From assembly GCA_024663395.1 (NCBI GenBank), contig JANFAH010000017.1, positions 186,001 to 250,000 of the forward strand: 64,000 nucleotides of DNA. The letters are read 5' to 3'. This document shows, one piece after another, positions 55,493 to 64,000 of this stretch. The translations under genes were made by a program, and so were the position numbers. How positions within the stretch are numbered: position 1 is the stretch's first letter; every line of letters begins with the position of its first letter. The stretch comes from Pisolithus tinctorius (taxonomy: Eukaryota; Basidiomycota; Agaricomycetes; Boletales; Pisolithaceae). The notes beneath the pieces were generated by a model, which ran no database searches, had not been told where the DNA came from, and saw only the letters and a program-made list of their open reading frames with translations.

Positions 55493-58400
55493 TCAAAGAA
55501 AACTAGATACCGATAGAAAACAGAAAAGAAACTGAGAGCTGAGGCCGGTCGAAGCCGGTCCCCATTGGAAGGGGCCGGGTTTATTAGGATAGCGGGAATG
55601 AAACTCTTGCACTAGTTCAGAGGCATTATCAAGTTCGGTAGCAAGTACCCACGTAGTTTCTTCATCAGTCCCCTCGTAGCCGGTCCACCGGACTAAGTAC
55701 TGAAGCCAACACCGGCGACGCCGGTCGACCTTAGAGTCGAGGATTTCCGCTACCTCGAACTCTAGATCACCGTCGACTTCGACTGGTGGGGGTGGTGGTT
55801 GAGTCCGGTTCGGGATGGTATTAGGGATGGCCGGCTCGAGTTGGGAAACGTGGAAGACCAGATGTACTGCACGCATTGAGTCCGGCAGGCGCAGTGTGAA
55901 CGAGTGGGTACCGGCCTGAGCTATGACCGGATACGGCCCAAGGTTTTTCTCCGAGAGCTTCTTGGAAGGCCGAGTAGACCAGAAGTATTTGGCTTTGACA
56001 TATACTTGGTCGCCGACCTTGAAGTCCAGAGCCGGCATGCGTTTGGCATCGGCCAGTCCTTGATAGCGCTGCTGTGCTAAGGTCATTTCTTCCTGTAGGT
56101 ATTGGTGCAGTGAGTCTAGGTCAACTGCATAGTCACGAGCCCGGGCGGAAGTGAGGTCGTGCTCCGGGTACACCGAGATGTTAGGATGGTAGCCCTTATT
56201 AGCGAAGAATGGTGAGACACCGGTGGTGGCGCTAGGGGCATTGTTGTATGCGAACTCAGCCAAAGGTAGTAGCTCGGCCCAGTTGTCCTGTTGGTAATTA
56301 CAGTACACTCGGAGGTATTGTTCCAAGGTCTGGTTGGTCCTTTTGGTCTGGCCATCACCCTCGGGGTGGTAGCCCGAGGTGAAGTGTAGGCGCATATCTA
56401 AGGCCTTGCCGAGTGACCGGAAGAAGTGCGAGATGAACTCCGAGCCTCGGTCTGAGGTTACATGGGCCGGCACTCCGTGCTTTGAAAAGACATGGAGTAG
56501 GAATAGCTTGGCGAGTTCTGGGGCTGTGATAGTGTCGTGGGTTGGGATGAATATGGCCTGCTTGGAAAGCCGGTCAACTACAACGAGGATGGCCATGAAG
56601 CCGGTTGAGGCCAGAAGTTGTTCGATGAAATCCATAGAGATAGAATTCCATGGCTTCTCCGGCACCGGGAGTTGCTTGAGAAGGCCGTAAGGCCGATGGC
56701 GGGGAACCTTAGCCCGAGCGCAGGCCGTGCAAGACCGGACATAGTCTTTGACGAAGGTCCTGAGGCCGGGCCAGGTGTATTCACGCCGAATGAGTTCTAG
56801 GGTTCGGTTTTGGCCGAAGTGACTGGATAGAGGGTGGTCATGCTTAAGCCGCAAGACCCTAAGACGGAGATCATTTGAGTCCGGCACGTAGATCCTTCCA
56901 TCAAGACGAAGGAAGCCGGTGTCATCTACTGACCACCGGGGATCAGACATGTCGGAGAGATGGATTTGTGAGACCGGGTCATCCGGCAGTGCGGTCAGGA
57001 TATCATTATGAAGCTTCTCGACATCCATTAAGGCAACTGCTCGTAAGACCAGGTACTCTAGGTAAGTTGCACGAAGGGAGACCGCTAGCTGTTCCTGGGT
57101 GAAAACCGGTCTCAGGTTCTGCGGGTTCACTCGGGCGTAGCCGCTATCCCCCTCTTTGGGGTAGACGTCCCATCGTCTAGTCAGGGCGTCGGGCTTAGCT
57201 CCGAGCTTACCGGGCCTGAATCTGATGATCATATTGAATTGCGAAAGGAATTCAGACCAGCGAGCTTGGCGACGGGTGAGTACTTTGGAGGTAGAGAAGT
57301 ACTCGAGATTCTTGTGGTCGGTAACAACGTCGACCGGTGAGGCCGAGCCCTCAAGGTAATGGCGCCAGGTCCGGAATGCTTCGAAGATCGCAAGCAATTC
57401 CTTATCGTGGGTATCATAATTCAATTCCGGGGCCGTCAGAGTCCGGGAGTAGAATGCAACCGGATGAATCTGGCCGTCGCCGCAAGTAATAGACAGAATG
57501 CCGGCGATGGCGTAGTCCGATGCATCGGTCTCGATGGTGATAGGTACCCCGGGGATGAAATGAGTTAGGACCGGCGCAGTGGTGAAGGCGGCCTTGAGGT
57601 TGTTGAATGATCGGCGGCACTCCTCAGAGAAGTTCCAAGGAGCCCCCTTGCGGGTAAGCCGAGTCAGCGGTACGATGATGTCCGAGTAACTAAAGATAAA
57701 GCGGCGGTAGAAATTGGCGAAGCCGAGGAAGGATTGGATGTCCTTGACCTTGCGAGGCTCAGGCCAGTCGCAGATGGTCTGGACCTTTGCCTTGGACATT
57801 GTGAGGCCGGCAGGGGAAAGGTGGAATCCAAGGTATTCGACCGAGTCTGAGTGGAACTCGCATTTCTCCGGCTTCGCATAAAGGCCGTGAAGCCGAAGCC
57901 GGCAGAGGACTTCTCAGACATGCTGCTTGTGAGACTCCTTATCTCCGGAGTAGATTAAGATGTCATCTAAGTAGACGACTACGCAGACATCCAACATATC
58001 CGCGAAGATGGTATTTACAAAGTGTTGGAAGGCGGCCAGGGCATTGGTGAGGCCAAAGGGCATCACTAACCACTCATAAGATCCATACCAAGTCCGGAAT
58101 GCGGTCTTCCATTCATCGCCCGGAGCGATCCGGACGAGATGGTAGGCATGTCGAAGGTCAATTTTTGTGTAGATCTTGGCTCGGCTTGGTGAATCTAATA
58201 GGTCGGAGATGAGCGGGAGTGGGTAGCGATCCTTCTTAGTGATTTTGTTGAGGCCGCGGAAATCTACACAGAGCCGAAGGGAGCCGTCCTTCTTCTTGAC
58301 AAAGAGGACCGGTGCAGCATAAGGGGATGAAGTAGGCCGAATGAATCCGGTGGTGAGGTTTTCATCGATGAAGGTCCGGAGAGCTTGCAGCTCAACCGGG

Positions 58401-59277
58401 GACAGCGAGTAGATGGTGCCGAGGGGCGGGGTTGTTCCTTCTTCAAGCTCTATCTTCAGATCATATTCCCGGTGTGGTGGGAGTGCCGAGGCCTTGGCCT
58501 TGCTGAATACATCAGCGAAGTCGTGGTACTCTTCCAGTACATTGGGTAAGGCCGGAGGAGGGGAGGCCGAGGCTGATCGGGCTTGAGCTGAGTCCGAGGG
58601 GCGGAGCTGAAGTTGGAATTGGACGGACCCTTCTAGTTTGCAGGCGCGCACAAAAGCGGCTGCATTGATTAGGGAAACCAGAGGGGCCTTCAGAGGGGTG
58701 CGAGTCGGAGAGTCGGAGACCGGTACAGATGGCGCGAGGCCGGGTTGGTCACTAGGACCGGGGTCAGGAAGGCCGGTGGAGACCGGGCCTACAGGGGGTG
58801 TTGACGGGGTTGGCATTCCTTGTGCAGGAGTCCGGAATGTTAGACTACTCAGTACCCAATCAATCAACGGATTGTAGCGGGTGAGCCAGTCATGTCCGAG
58901 GACTATTCTACACTCAGAATCCAACGGGGCTAGATACAGGGTTACCGGGGTGACATCGCCGGACGCGAAGCGAATATTGACATCTACTGCTTGGGTTATG
59001 GTGAAGGTGGACGTTCCATCGAAGAGCCGGAGTCGGATTGGGGAGACCGAGTACAGGGTAAACGAGTGTTGATTAACAAAATGATTATCTATAAAACAAT
59101 GGGTGGAACCGGAGTCCACTAAAGTACGAAGCCGAGGTATTTCTGGGTTTTCTATAGTGACATACGGGGTCAAAGAACTCGGACTGGAAAGAGCGGACGC
59201 ATTGAGATGAGCCTCCAAGTTTGCACAACCGGAGTCAACGCAGCTCCCAGATTGTGCGGAATCCAGGGAGCTGCTAC
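55493..59277 (-). pseudogene. Inner pol: protease to chromodomain, one TGA, integrase Glu lost
   Basis: Entered by -1 frameshift from gag. The aspartic protease motif is LVDSGSTHCFID (about 59110). Reverse transcriptase carries VDFRGLNKITKKDRYPLPLI, KIDLRHAYHLV and VVYLDDILIYSGD. A TGA at 57914-57916 follows SHKQHV. The frame then continues with EVLCRLRLHGLYAKPEKC, RNase H (IETDASDYAIAGIL, DHKNLEYFS), the H2C2 finger (CTACARAKVPRH) and the integrase core with SMDFIEQLL and TSDRGSEF. Its third acidic residue is changed: DGQTKRTNQT has Lys where the outer element has Glu (GAG to AAA/AAG type change). The chromodomain (DLEFEVAEILDSKVDR, YLVRWTGYEGTDEET) ends at 55493. The TGA and the Lys make it inactive. 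Confidence 0.9.
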
Positions 59278-59287
59278 CTATTTTTTT
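59240..59287 (-). promoter_or_regulatory. -1 ribosomal frameshift signal, inner gag-pol
   Basis: On the minus strand the gag reading A-AAA-AAA (59281-59287) is followed by the TAG stop of gag, a 6-nt spacer, and GCAGCTCCC (59266-59274) that pairs perfectly with GGGAGCTGC (59240-59248) across a 17-nt loop. Slipping back one base avoids the stop and enters the pol frame with no further stop before the protease. This fits the standard slippery heptamer plus stem arrangement. Confidence 0.75.
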
Positions 59288-60657
59288 GTCTCAGGGGTAG
59301 AACCCGAGCCCGAGGCCGGTGCGGCCTCGGTGGTGGCCGCAGCGCGAGCTTTGGCCTTTCCAGCTTTCTTAGGGCATTTGTCAGCAAAATGACCGGACCC
59401 TCCGCAGAACATGCAGAGGTTTCTGTCTAGGCGACGCTTGCGTTCCTCGGGGGTAAGCTTTCCATCTTTGCCGAGTTTGCTAGGCTCGGGCTTGGACGAA
59501 CTGGTATTACTATTGTTGCCTGGCTTCGATGAAGCCGGCTTGGGGGGAGAACCGGAGTTGTTGTTGCTGCTGGTCTTGGATTTATCTTGACTGGTCTTGG
59601 GCTGACTGTTATTGCCGGAACCTCCAGACTTGTTGTTGCTGGAGTTGGACGAGCCTTGGTGCTTACTCGCCCGCTGGACTTCTTCCTTGCGCTCCCAATA
59701 GCGCGCATCTATCTCCTGGGCGAGATGACGGAGCTCGTGTAGAGTCCGTGGTTTACCAACTCGACAGACTTCATCCTTAATTCGGTCTGGGAGACCGGAA
59801 TAGAAATGATGGCGCAGCGCACCGTCACCGTAGCCTCGGACTTGCGAAGCAAGCTGATTAAAGTCAACTACGTACTTATTAATGCGCTGGCTTTCCTTCA
59901 TATGTAGATGGTCAAGCTGACTCTCGGCGTCAGTGACCGGGTTGTGGGGGCCGAAGGTGGTTTGCAGTTCTAGGACGAACTCCCTCCAGGAGTCCATCCA
60001 AAGAGGCCGGTCATCGGGGTCGTCGAGCCCAAGCAAGTCTGGCTCGAACCATTCGAGAGCCATACCTTTGAGGTAGGATTGCGCGAAGATGACTTTGGCG
60101 CGATTGGTCCTGAAAGCCCGGGGTCGGTCTTGGAAATTAAGCTCGCACTGGATAAAGAACGCGCGGAGCTTCTTAGGGTCGGTGCCATCAAAGGTATCAG
60201 GCTCGCGTAGCTTGGTCCTGCTTGAGGACTCAGGACTAGTACGGGAGTTGCGAGCCAACAGCTTGATGGCCTTCACGAGACTGTCGAAGACCGCGACTGC
60301 GGGTTCGGTGTCCGGGTCTGGGAAGTCCGGTTCGTCCTCCAGATCATCCTCATCCGGATTATCATCACCGGGACCATTATCATTGGGGTCATTATCTTCT
60401 GGGTGGTTATCATCATTGTCGCCCGGCCCATCATCGCCGGGGTCACCCTCGGGGATGGGAGCAGTGGGATGACATGGGGTGGGGGTATTGGATGTCCGGG
60501 CTGAAAAGCCCCTGAAAGGACTGACAGGGTCTGGGGAGCGCCTAGTGGTGCCCAACGCAGCTAGAGCTGTTTCGCGGCAAGCCCCACTGGCTGAAGCGGA
60601 GTCGGGGTTAGTGGCAGAATGACCATGGGGAGGTTGAAAACGAGTCTTGGTTGCCAT
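59278..60657 (-). CDS. gag: Inner gag, 459 aa
   Basis: The ATG at 60657 opens MATKTRFQPPHGHSATNPDS. The acidic, disordered N-terminal region is rich in N, D, P and G (DGPGDNDDNHPEDNDPNDNG). The capsid-like core (about 59700-60240) carries [56 protein letters not shown] and [18 protein letters not shown] Ser/Asn/Lys-rich linker is followed by one zinc knuckle, CMFCGGSGHFADKC (CX2CX4HX4C), and an Ala/Lys tail. The stop TAG is part of the frameshift signal. No internal stop. Packages element RNA; family assignment firm. Confidence 0.9.
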   Translation of the reverse strand: MATKTRFQPPHGHSATNPDSASASGACRETALAALGTTRRSPDPVSPFRGFSARTSNTPTPCHPTAPIPEGDPGDDGPGDNDDNHPEDNDPNDNGPGDDNPDEDDLEDEPDFPDPDTEPAVAVFDSLVKAIKLLARNSRTSPESSSRTKLREPDTFDGTDPKKLRAFFIQCELNFQDRPRAFRTNRAKVIFAQSYLKGMALEWFEPDLLGLDDPDDRPLWMDSWREFVLELQTTFGPHNPVTDAESQLDHLHMKESQRINKYVVDFNQLASQVRGYGDGALRHHFYSGLPDRIKDEVCRVGKPRTLHELRHLAQEIDARYWERKEEVQRASKHQGSSNSSNNKSGGSGNNSQPKTSQDKSKTSSNNNSGSPPKPASSKPGNNSNTSSSKPEPSKLGKDGKLTPEERKRRLDRNLCMFCGGSGHFADKCPKKAGKAKARAAATTEAAPASGSGSTPETKK

Positions 60658-60695
60658 GATGTTCTAGACCCACACAAGTGGCAAGTCTGAAATAC

Positions 60696-61222
60696 TGTCA
60701 AGTACGGGGATTGTCCGGGTTGAGGCCGGACCGGAGACCGAAGCGGGCGCGAAGCCGAGGGGTCGGGGTCAGGGGTGAAGTCAAGGATGCAGATGTTTGG
60801 ACTGTTTGGACTTAGCGACTGAGGATACAGCGCTATTCCCTTGCATAGGTCTCAGTCCAAGTCCGAGGCCAAGACGGAGTTATCAGAGGTGACTTAGTTG
60901 ATTTCAGACTGAAGTCTACAGGCCAAGTATCTACGAGCTTATATACTAGAGTAGCTATAGTACGGAGACCGGTAATGCCGGTCTCGCAAGGATTGCTAAG
61001 AGGATTGGTAAGGCAGGTATTACTAACGTATGACTAAGGTAGTGGAGACCGGGACAGGTCGACCGGGGACAGGACCGGGGACAGGACTTAACCGAAATGA
61101 CAGACACTGCAAAGCAGTGTCTACCGCACTAGACCAACTGGAGATGCGGGACAGGCAAGGCCGAGGCCGGACTGAGTGAGTGCGAGGCCGAGTCTGGCCG
61201 GGGTCGAGACATGGCTATGACA
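60696..61222 (-). mobile_element. Inner element 5' LTR
   Basis: 527 bp, TGTCA...TGACA, followed by AGTCC (61223-61227). On the minus strand the first internal bases after it are TATTTCAGACTTGCC, the expected site for a primer, but no tRNA match was checked. Confidence 0.9.
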
Positions 61223-61227
61223 AGTCC
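61223..61227. repeat. Target duplication of the inner element, right
   Basis: AGTCC, identical to 53643-53647. Joining both sides with one copy restores the outer pol frame. Confidence 0.95.
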
Positions 61228-62216
61228 TCGATAGTCTACACAGAGGTGGAGTGAACCGTCCTTCTTCTTTACAAAGAGGACAGGGGCACCGTGAGCGGAG
61301 GTGGACTGCTTGATGAAACTGTAGCCAAGATGCTTGTCAATGAAGGTGCGGAGAGCTTCAAGCTCTGGCGGAGAAAGAGAGTAGATTGTACCGATGGGCG
61401 GAGAAGCTCCTTCCTCGAGGTCGATCTTGAGATCGAACGAGCGGTGTGGCGGAAGTTCAGTGGCCTTGTCTTTGCTAAAGACATCGGCAAACTCGTGATA
61501 CTCAGAAGGAACCGAGGAGAGGTCAGGAGGTGGAGATGAAGCGGAGGACGCACGAAGCTTCACATCATCAGCGGAGAGCTGTAAGCGGAACTGTCTAGAA
61601 CCAGGGAGAGCACAGGCTCTGACATACGCGGCAGCATTGATGAGTGAGACGAGCGGAGCGGAGCACGGCGAGTCTGTCGGAGGTGCAGTCGGAGCTGCAA
61701 ACGGAGCGGAGGTCGCAGTGGAAGGTGACGAAGGCGCCTGGGGCATCGGCATTCCCTGTAGCGGTGGTTTGAACGATATACTGCCCAGTACCCAGTCAAT
61801 CGACGGATTGAAGTGGGTGAGCCAGTTGTGTCCTAATACCAGTGAACAAGAAGAATCCAACGGAGTAACATAAAACGAAGCGGAATTGACATCGCCGGAA
61901 GGAAAGCGGAGGGAAAGATCTACTTCTTGAGAAATGACAGCATTTGTACTACCATCGAACAAGCGGAGCGGAATTGGCGGAGAGACGGAGGAGACAGGAA
62001 TGTCATATTTTTTGATTATAGACGGATCTATGAAGCAATGAGAAGAACCAGAATCGATCAACGCAGAAACAGTATCAACAGAATAATCCAGAAGAGTTAC
62101 AGACGGAAGTAAAGAATTGGGACTAGAAAGAGCAGACACGTTGAGTCGGATGTCCGGTTGCACACAGTTGGGTTCAACGCTTCCTCCAGGCTGTGCGAGC
62201 TCCCTGGAGGAGCGGA
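61228..62216 (-). pseudogene. Outer pol, 5' part: protease and start of reverse transcriptase
   Basis: Entered by frameshift from gag. The aspartic protease shows [14 protein letters not shown] (about 62060). The reverse transcriptase start reads [60 protein letters not shown] and GL, at which point the inner element interrupts. The remaining pol is at 50942-53642. No stop is found in this part. Confidence 0.9.
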
Positions 62217-62226
62217 CTAATTTTTT
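62182..62226 (-). promoter_or_regulatory. -1 ribosomal frameshift signal, outer gag-pol
   Basis: On the minus strand A-AAA-AAT (62220-62226) overlaps the gag stop region, then an 8-nt stretch, then TCCTCCAGG (62203-62211) pairing perfectly with CCTGGAGGA (62182-62190) over a 12-nt loop. Slippage by -1 gives an open frame into the protease. The inner element has the same arrangement with a different stem sequence. Confidence 0.75.
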
Positions 62227-63500
62227 GACTCTGCCTTCTCCGCAGGCGGAGTAGGCGGAGTTTCAACCGTAGCTGCACGGGCTTTGGCTGCACGAGAGGT
62301 GGACTTGGGACAGTCCTTGGCGGAATGGCCAGCCTCGCCACAGAAGAGGCAGAGGTTATTCTTCATCCTGTGCTGGCGTTCAGCGGAGGTGAGTTTGCCA
62401 TCCTTGCCCAGAAGATGGGCAATATCGGACTTGGACGCGTCGGACTTGGGCAGGTCTTTCTGTTTGCCCTTGCCCTTGGCGTCGGACTTCGGAGCGGAGG
62501 CGGAGGACGACGATTTACTTTTGTTGTCAGAGTTTGAGGACTGTGACTTGTTGGAGGCGGACTTGGTGGTGCGCGAGATCTCTGCTTTGCGCTCCCAGTA
62601 GTGCGCATCAATGGTTTGGGCGAGTTCACGGAGTTGTGCGAGGGTAGAAGGCTTACCGACGCGAGCAATCTCGTCTTTGATGCGGTCTGGAAGTCCGCTA
62701 TAGAAGCGGTGGCAGAGTGCACCGACGCCATAGTCCTTGACCTGTGAAGCCCAGCGATTGAACTCCACGACATATTTAGTAATTCGAGACCCATCCTTCA
62801 TAGTTAGGTTCTCAAGTTGTTGGACGGCATCCGCTATGGCATCATGCGGACTGAAGTTAGTTGTGAGCTCTTGTAAGAACTCATGGTAGTCATCCATCCA
62901 GAGCGGGCGGTCATAGTTGTTGGGGCTTAGCAGATCTGGCTCGAACCAAGCCAGGGCCATACCCTTAAGATAGGATTGAGCGAAGGTAACCTTTGCTCTG
63001 TCAGAGCGGAATGCACGAGGGCGGTCTTGGAAGTTCAGCTCACATTGTATGAGGAACTCGCGGAGTTTCTTAGGGTCGGAGCCGTCGAAGGTGTCAGGCT
63101 TGTGGACTTTGGTTTTCGGAGCGGAGTCCCCAGTGCGCGAGCTAGACCACGCAAGTGCATGGACAGCTCTAGCAAGAGCTACGAGGGGATCCTCTGGCGG
63201 CTCAGCCGGGTCTTCGGGGACATCCCCGTCACCGCTGCCCCCGCCATCGGGATCACCATCAGGATAATCAGGGTCGGGATCAGGTCCATCATCTCGGTTA
63301 TGAGGAGACGGAGTGTGGAAAGCTGTTGGGTGGAGGTCGGAGCGACCAGCTTGTGAAGCGCTTTCGCCTTCAGCGCGAGAGCGGCATCGAGCGGAGAATG
63401 ATTGGAACTGTTCAACGACGGAAGGGAGTCGACGCGGATTAGCTAGCGCAACAGCGAGGTTCTCAGCGACCTCTCTCTGGGATTGAGCTCGAGTTCTCAT
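62217..63500 (-). CDS. gag: Outer gag, 427 aa
   Basis: The ATG at 63500 ([20 protein letters not shown]) starts a protein of the same plan as the inner gag. The acidic N-terminal part ([20 protein letters not shown]) is followed by the capsid-like core with [55 protein letters not shown] and [19 protein letters not shown]. The linker is rich in S, K and N. The zinc knuckle is [14 protein letters not shown], followed by [19 protein letters not shown]. It stops at the TAG of the frameshift signal. The frame is open throughout and looks intact. Confidence 0.9.
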   Translation of the reverse strand: MRTRAQSQREVAENLAVALANPRRLPSVVEQFQSFSARCRSRAEGESASQAGRSDLHPTAFHTPSPHNRDDGPDPDPDYPDGDPDGGGSGDGDVPEDPAEPPEDPLVALARAVHALAWSSSRTGDSAPKTKVHKPDTFDGSDPKKLREFLIQCELNFQDRPRAFRSDRAKVTFAQSYLKGMALAWFEPDLLSPNNYDRPLWMDDYHEFLQELTTNFSPHDAIADAVQQLENLTMKDGSRITKYVVEFNRWASQVKDYGVGALCHRFYSGLPDRIKDEIARVGKPSTLAQLRELAQTIDAHYWERKAEISRTTKSASNKSQSSNSDNKSKSSSSASAPKSDAKGKGKQKDLPKSDASKSDIAHLLGKDGKLTSAERQHRMKNNLCLFCGEAGHSAKDCPKSTSRAAKARAATVETPPTPPAEKAESKN

Positions 63501-63561
63501 AATGGCATAAGTTTTTCAGAGGACAGAAAACGAGATCGTACAAGTGTGAGTACGAATATAC

Positions 63562-64000
63562 TGTCAAGTCTGGGCCTACTCCGACCAACTCCGACGCTAT
63601 ATAAGGTCTAGAGGAGGGTTCGGAAGCAAGTCCGACACAGAAGAACAGAACTCCGACTAGCGGAGTGTCGGCAGGAACGAAGACCGCCAAGACAAAGGCG
63701 GAGCGGAGTGAGGGCATCGGGTTTAGCTCGTGCGCTACCCCCTTGCATGATCTCAGCCCTTGTATTTCAGAGGGAGAGTACAGACGGAGAGTCGGAGATA
63801 GTTCTGACAGACAGAAGACGGAATCAGAGGGAGTAGGAACTAAGTTGATATTCGTACTGAAGAACAGCGGAGTATAGTACATGCTTTTATACTGCTATGG
63901 AGGTACAGTAACCGGAATCGGAACTGACATATGGAGACTCATAAATTTTCAAGTAAAATTTCCTGGACGACAAATGAAGGGTAGACGGAGGACATACGAA
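63562..64000 (-). mobile_element. Outer element 5' LTR, truncated by the window end
   Basis: Matches 48610-49045 closely (TGTCAAGTCTGGGCCTACTCC at the start versus TGTCAAGTCCGGGCCTAC). It differs at roughly a dozen sites by eye, mostly transitions. It continues beyond the window. Confidence 0.9.

Larger units (their letters stand above)
53648..61222 (-). mobile_element. Inner Ty3/gypsy chromovirus, complete, 7.6 kb
   Basis: Two 527-bp LTRs (53648-54174 and 60696-61222) flank gag, pol and an antisense gene. The insertion site is inside the reverse transcriptase of the outer element, in the same orientation, with a perfect AGTCC duplication. It is a relative of the outer element, not a recent copy: order and motifs match but protein sequences differ throughout. 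Confidence 0.95.
48610..64000 (-). mobile_element. Outer Ty3/gypsy chromovirus, minus orientation, runs off the window
   Basis: A full element minus the end of its 5' LTR: 3' LTR 48610-49323, antisense gene 49517-50737, pol 50942-62216 split by another element, gag 62217-63500, and 5' LTR from 63562. With the inner insertion and one AGTCC removed, the body is about 7.4 kb. The internal junction restores the reverse transcriptase sequence DYRGL-NKIT. Many arginine positions of its relatives are cysteine or glutamine here. Confidence 0.9.

Noticed and set aside
62284..63356. Plus-strand open frames opposite the outer gag
   Set aside because: Shadows of a gag gene that has clear capsid and zinc-knuckle motifs.
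1..64000. tRNA, rRNA or riboswitch genes
   Set aside because: No convincing cloverleaf or conserved rRNA segment was noticed on reading; a covariance-model scan was not possible here.

Overview
The window looks like transposon-dense DNA of a basidiomycete, most likely an Agaricomycete. The order cannot be fixed from sequence alone; Boletales is a guess. The reasons are short GT-AG introns of about 50-65 nt, chromodomain Ty3/gypsy elements, and the presence together of gene families expanded in Agaricomycetes: KDZ transposase with its cysteine cluster, Plavaka transposase, alpha-kinases, integrase-core genes and TET/JBP dioxygenases. No housekeeping gene, rRNA or tRNA was recognised.

Layout. 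1-1970: 3' end of a decayed Ty3/gypsy element (chromodomain, extra zinc-knuckle ORF, 451-bp LTR). 1971-8060: two large minisatellite arrays (43-bp and 21-bp units) in mirror-image order around a 2.5-kb core that holds a cluster of CACGTG-like palindromes and a broken Myb/SANT-like gene. 7961-11265 (-): a broken alpha-kinase gene whose 3' end reads into the minisatellite. 11568-13900 (+): a broken integrase-core gene split by a solo LTR with 5-bp target duplication. 14459-19640: a complete hAT element (terminal repeats, imperfect 8-bp duplication) that splits a minus-strand gene and itself contains a 1.57-kb foldback element flanked by TA. 20860-22830: a 43-bp GGCC satellite. 23730-27360 (+): a Plavaka transposase gene. 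30103-36345 (+): a membrane-protein gene, an uncharacterised multi-exon gene, and a cysteine-rich/coiled-coil gene. 37658-40870 (-): a KDZ transposase gene. 41437-46448 (+): two uncharacterised genes. 46788-48029 (-): a TET/JBP-type 2-oxoglutarate dioxygenase. 48140-48609: the GGCC satellite again, inverted. 48610-64000: a Ty3/gypsy chromovirus in minus orientation, interrupted by a second complete one (53648-61222).

The two nested gypsy elements share an architecture worth attention. gag and pol are joined by what looks like a textbook -1 frameshift signal (slippery A-run, short spacer, perfect 9-bp stem). Between pol and the 3' LTR each carries a spliced gene on the opposite strand encoding an acidic/basic coiled-coil protein with a small CxxC...C cluster. 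The outer LTR has TATA boxes on both strands, one aimed at gag-pol and one at the antisense gene.

The window also tells a DNA-methylation story. Many pseudogenes of unrelated families are broken by TGA where the family context suggests CGA arginine, the inner LTR pair differs almost only by transitions, and a TET/JBP dioxygenase lies close to a KDZ transposase. Family assignments rest on recalled motifs and could not be checked against databases here.
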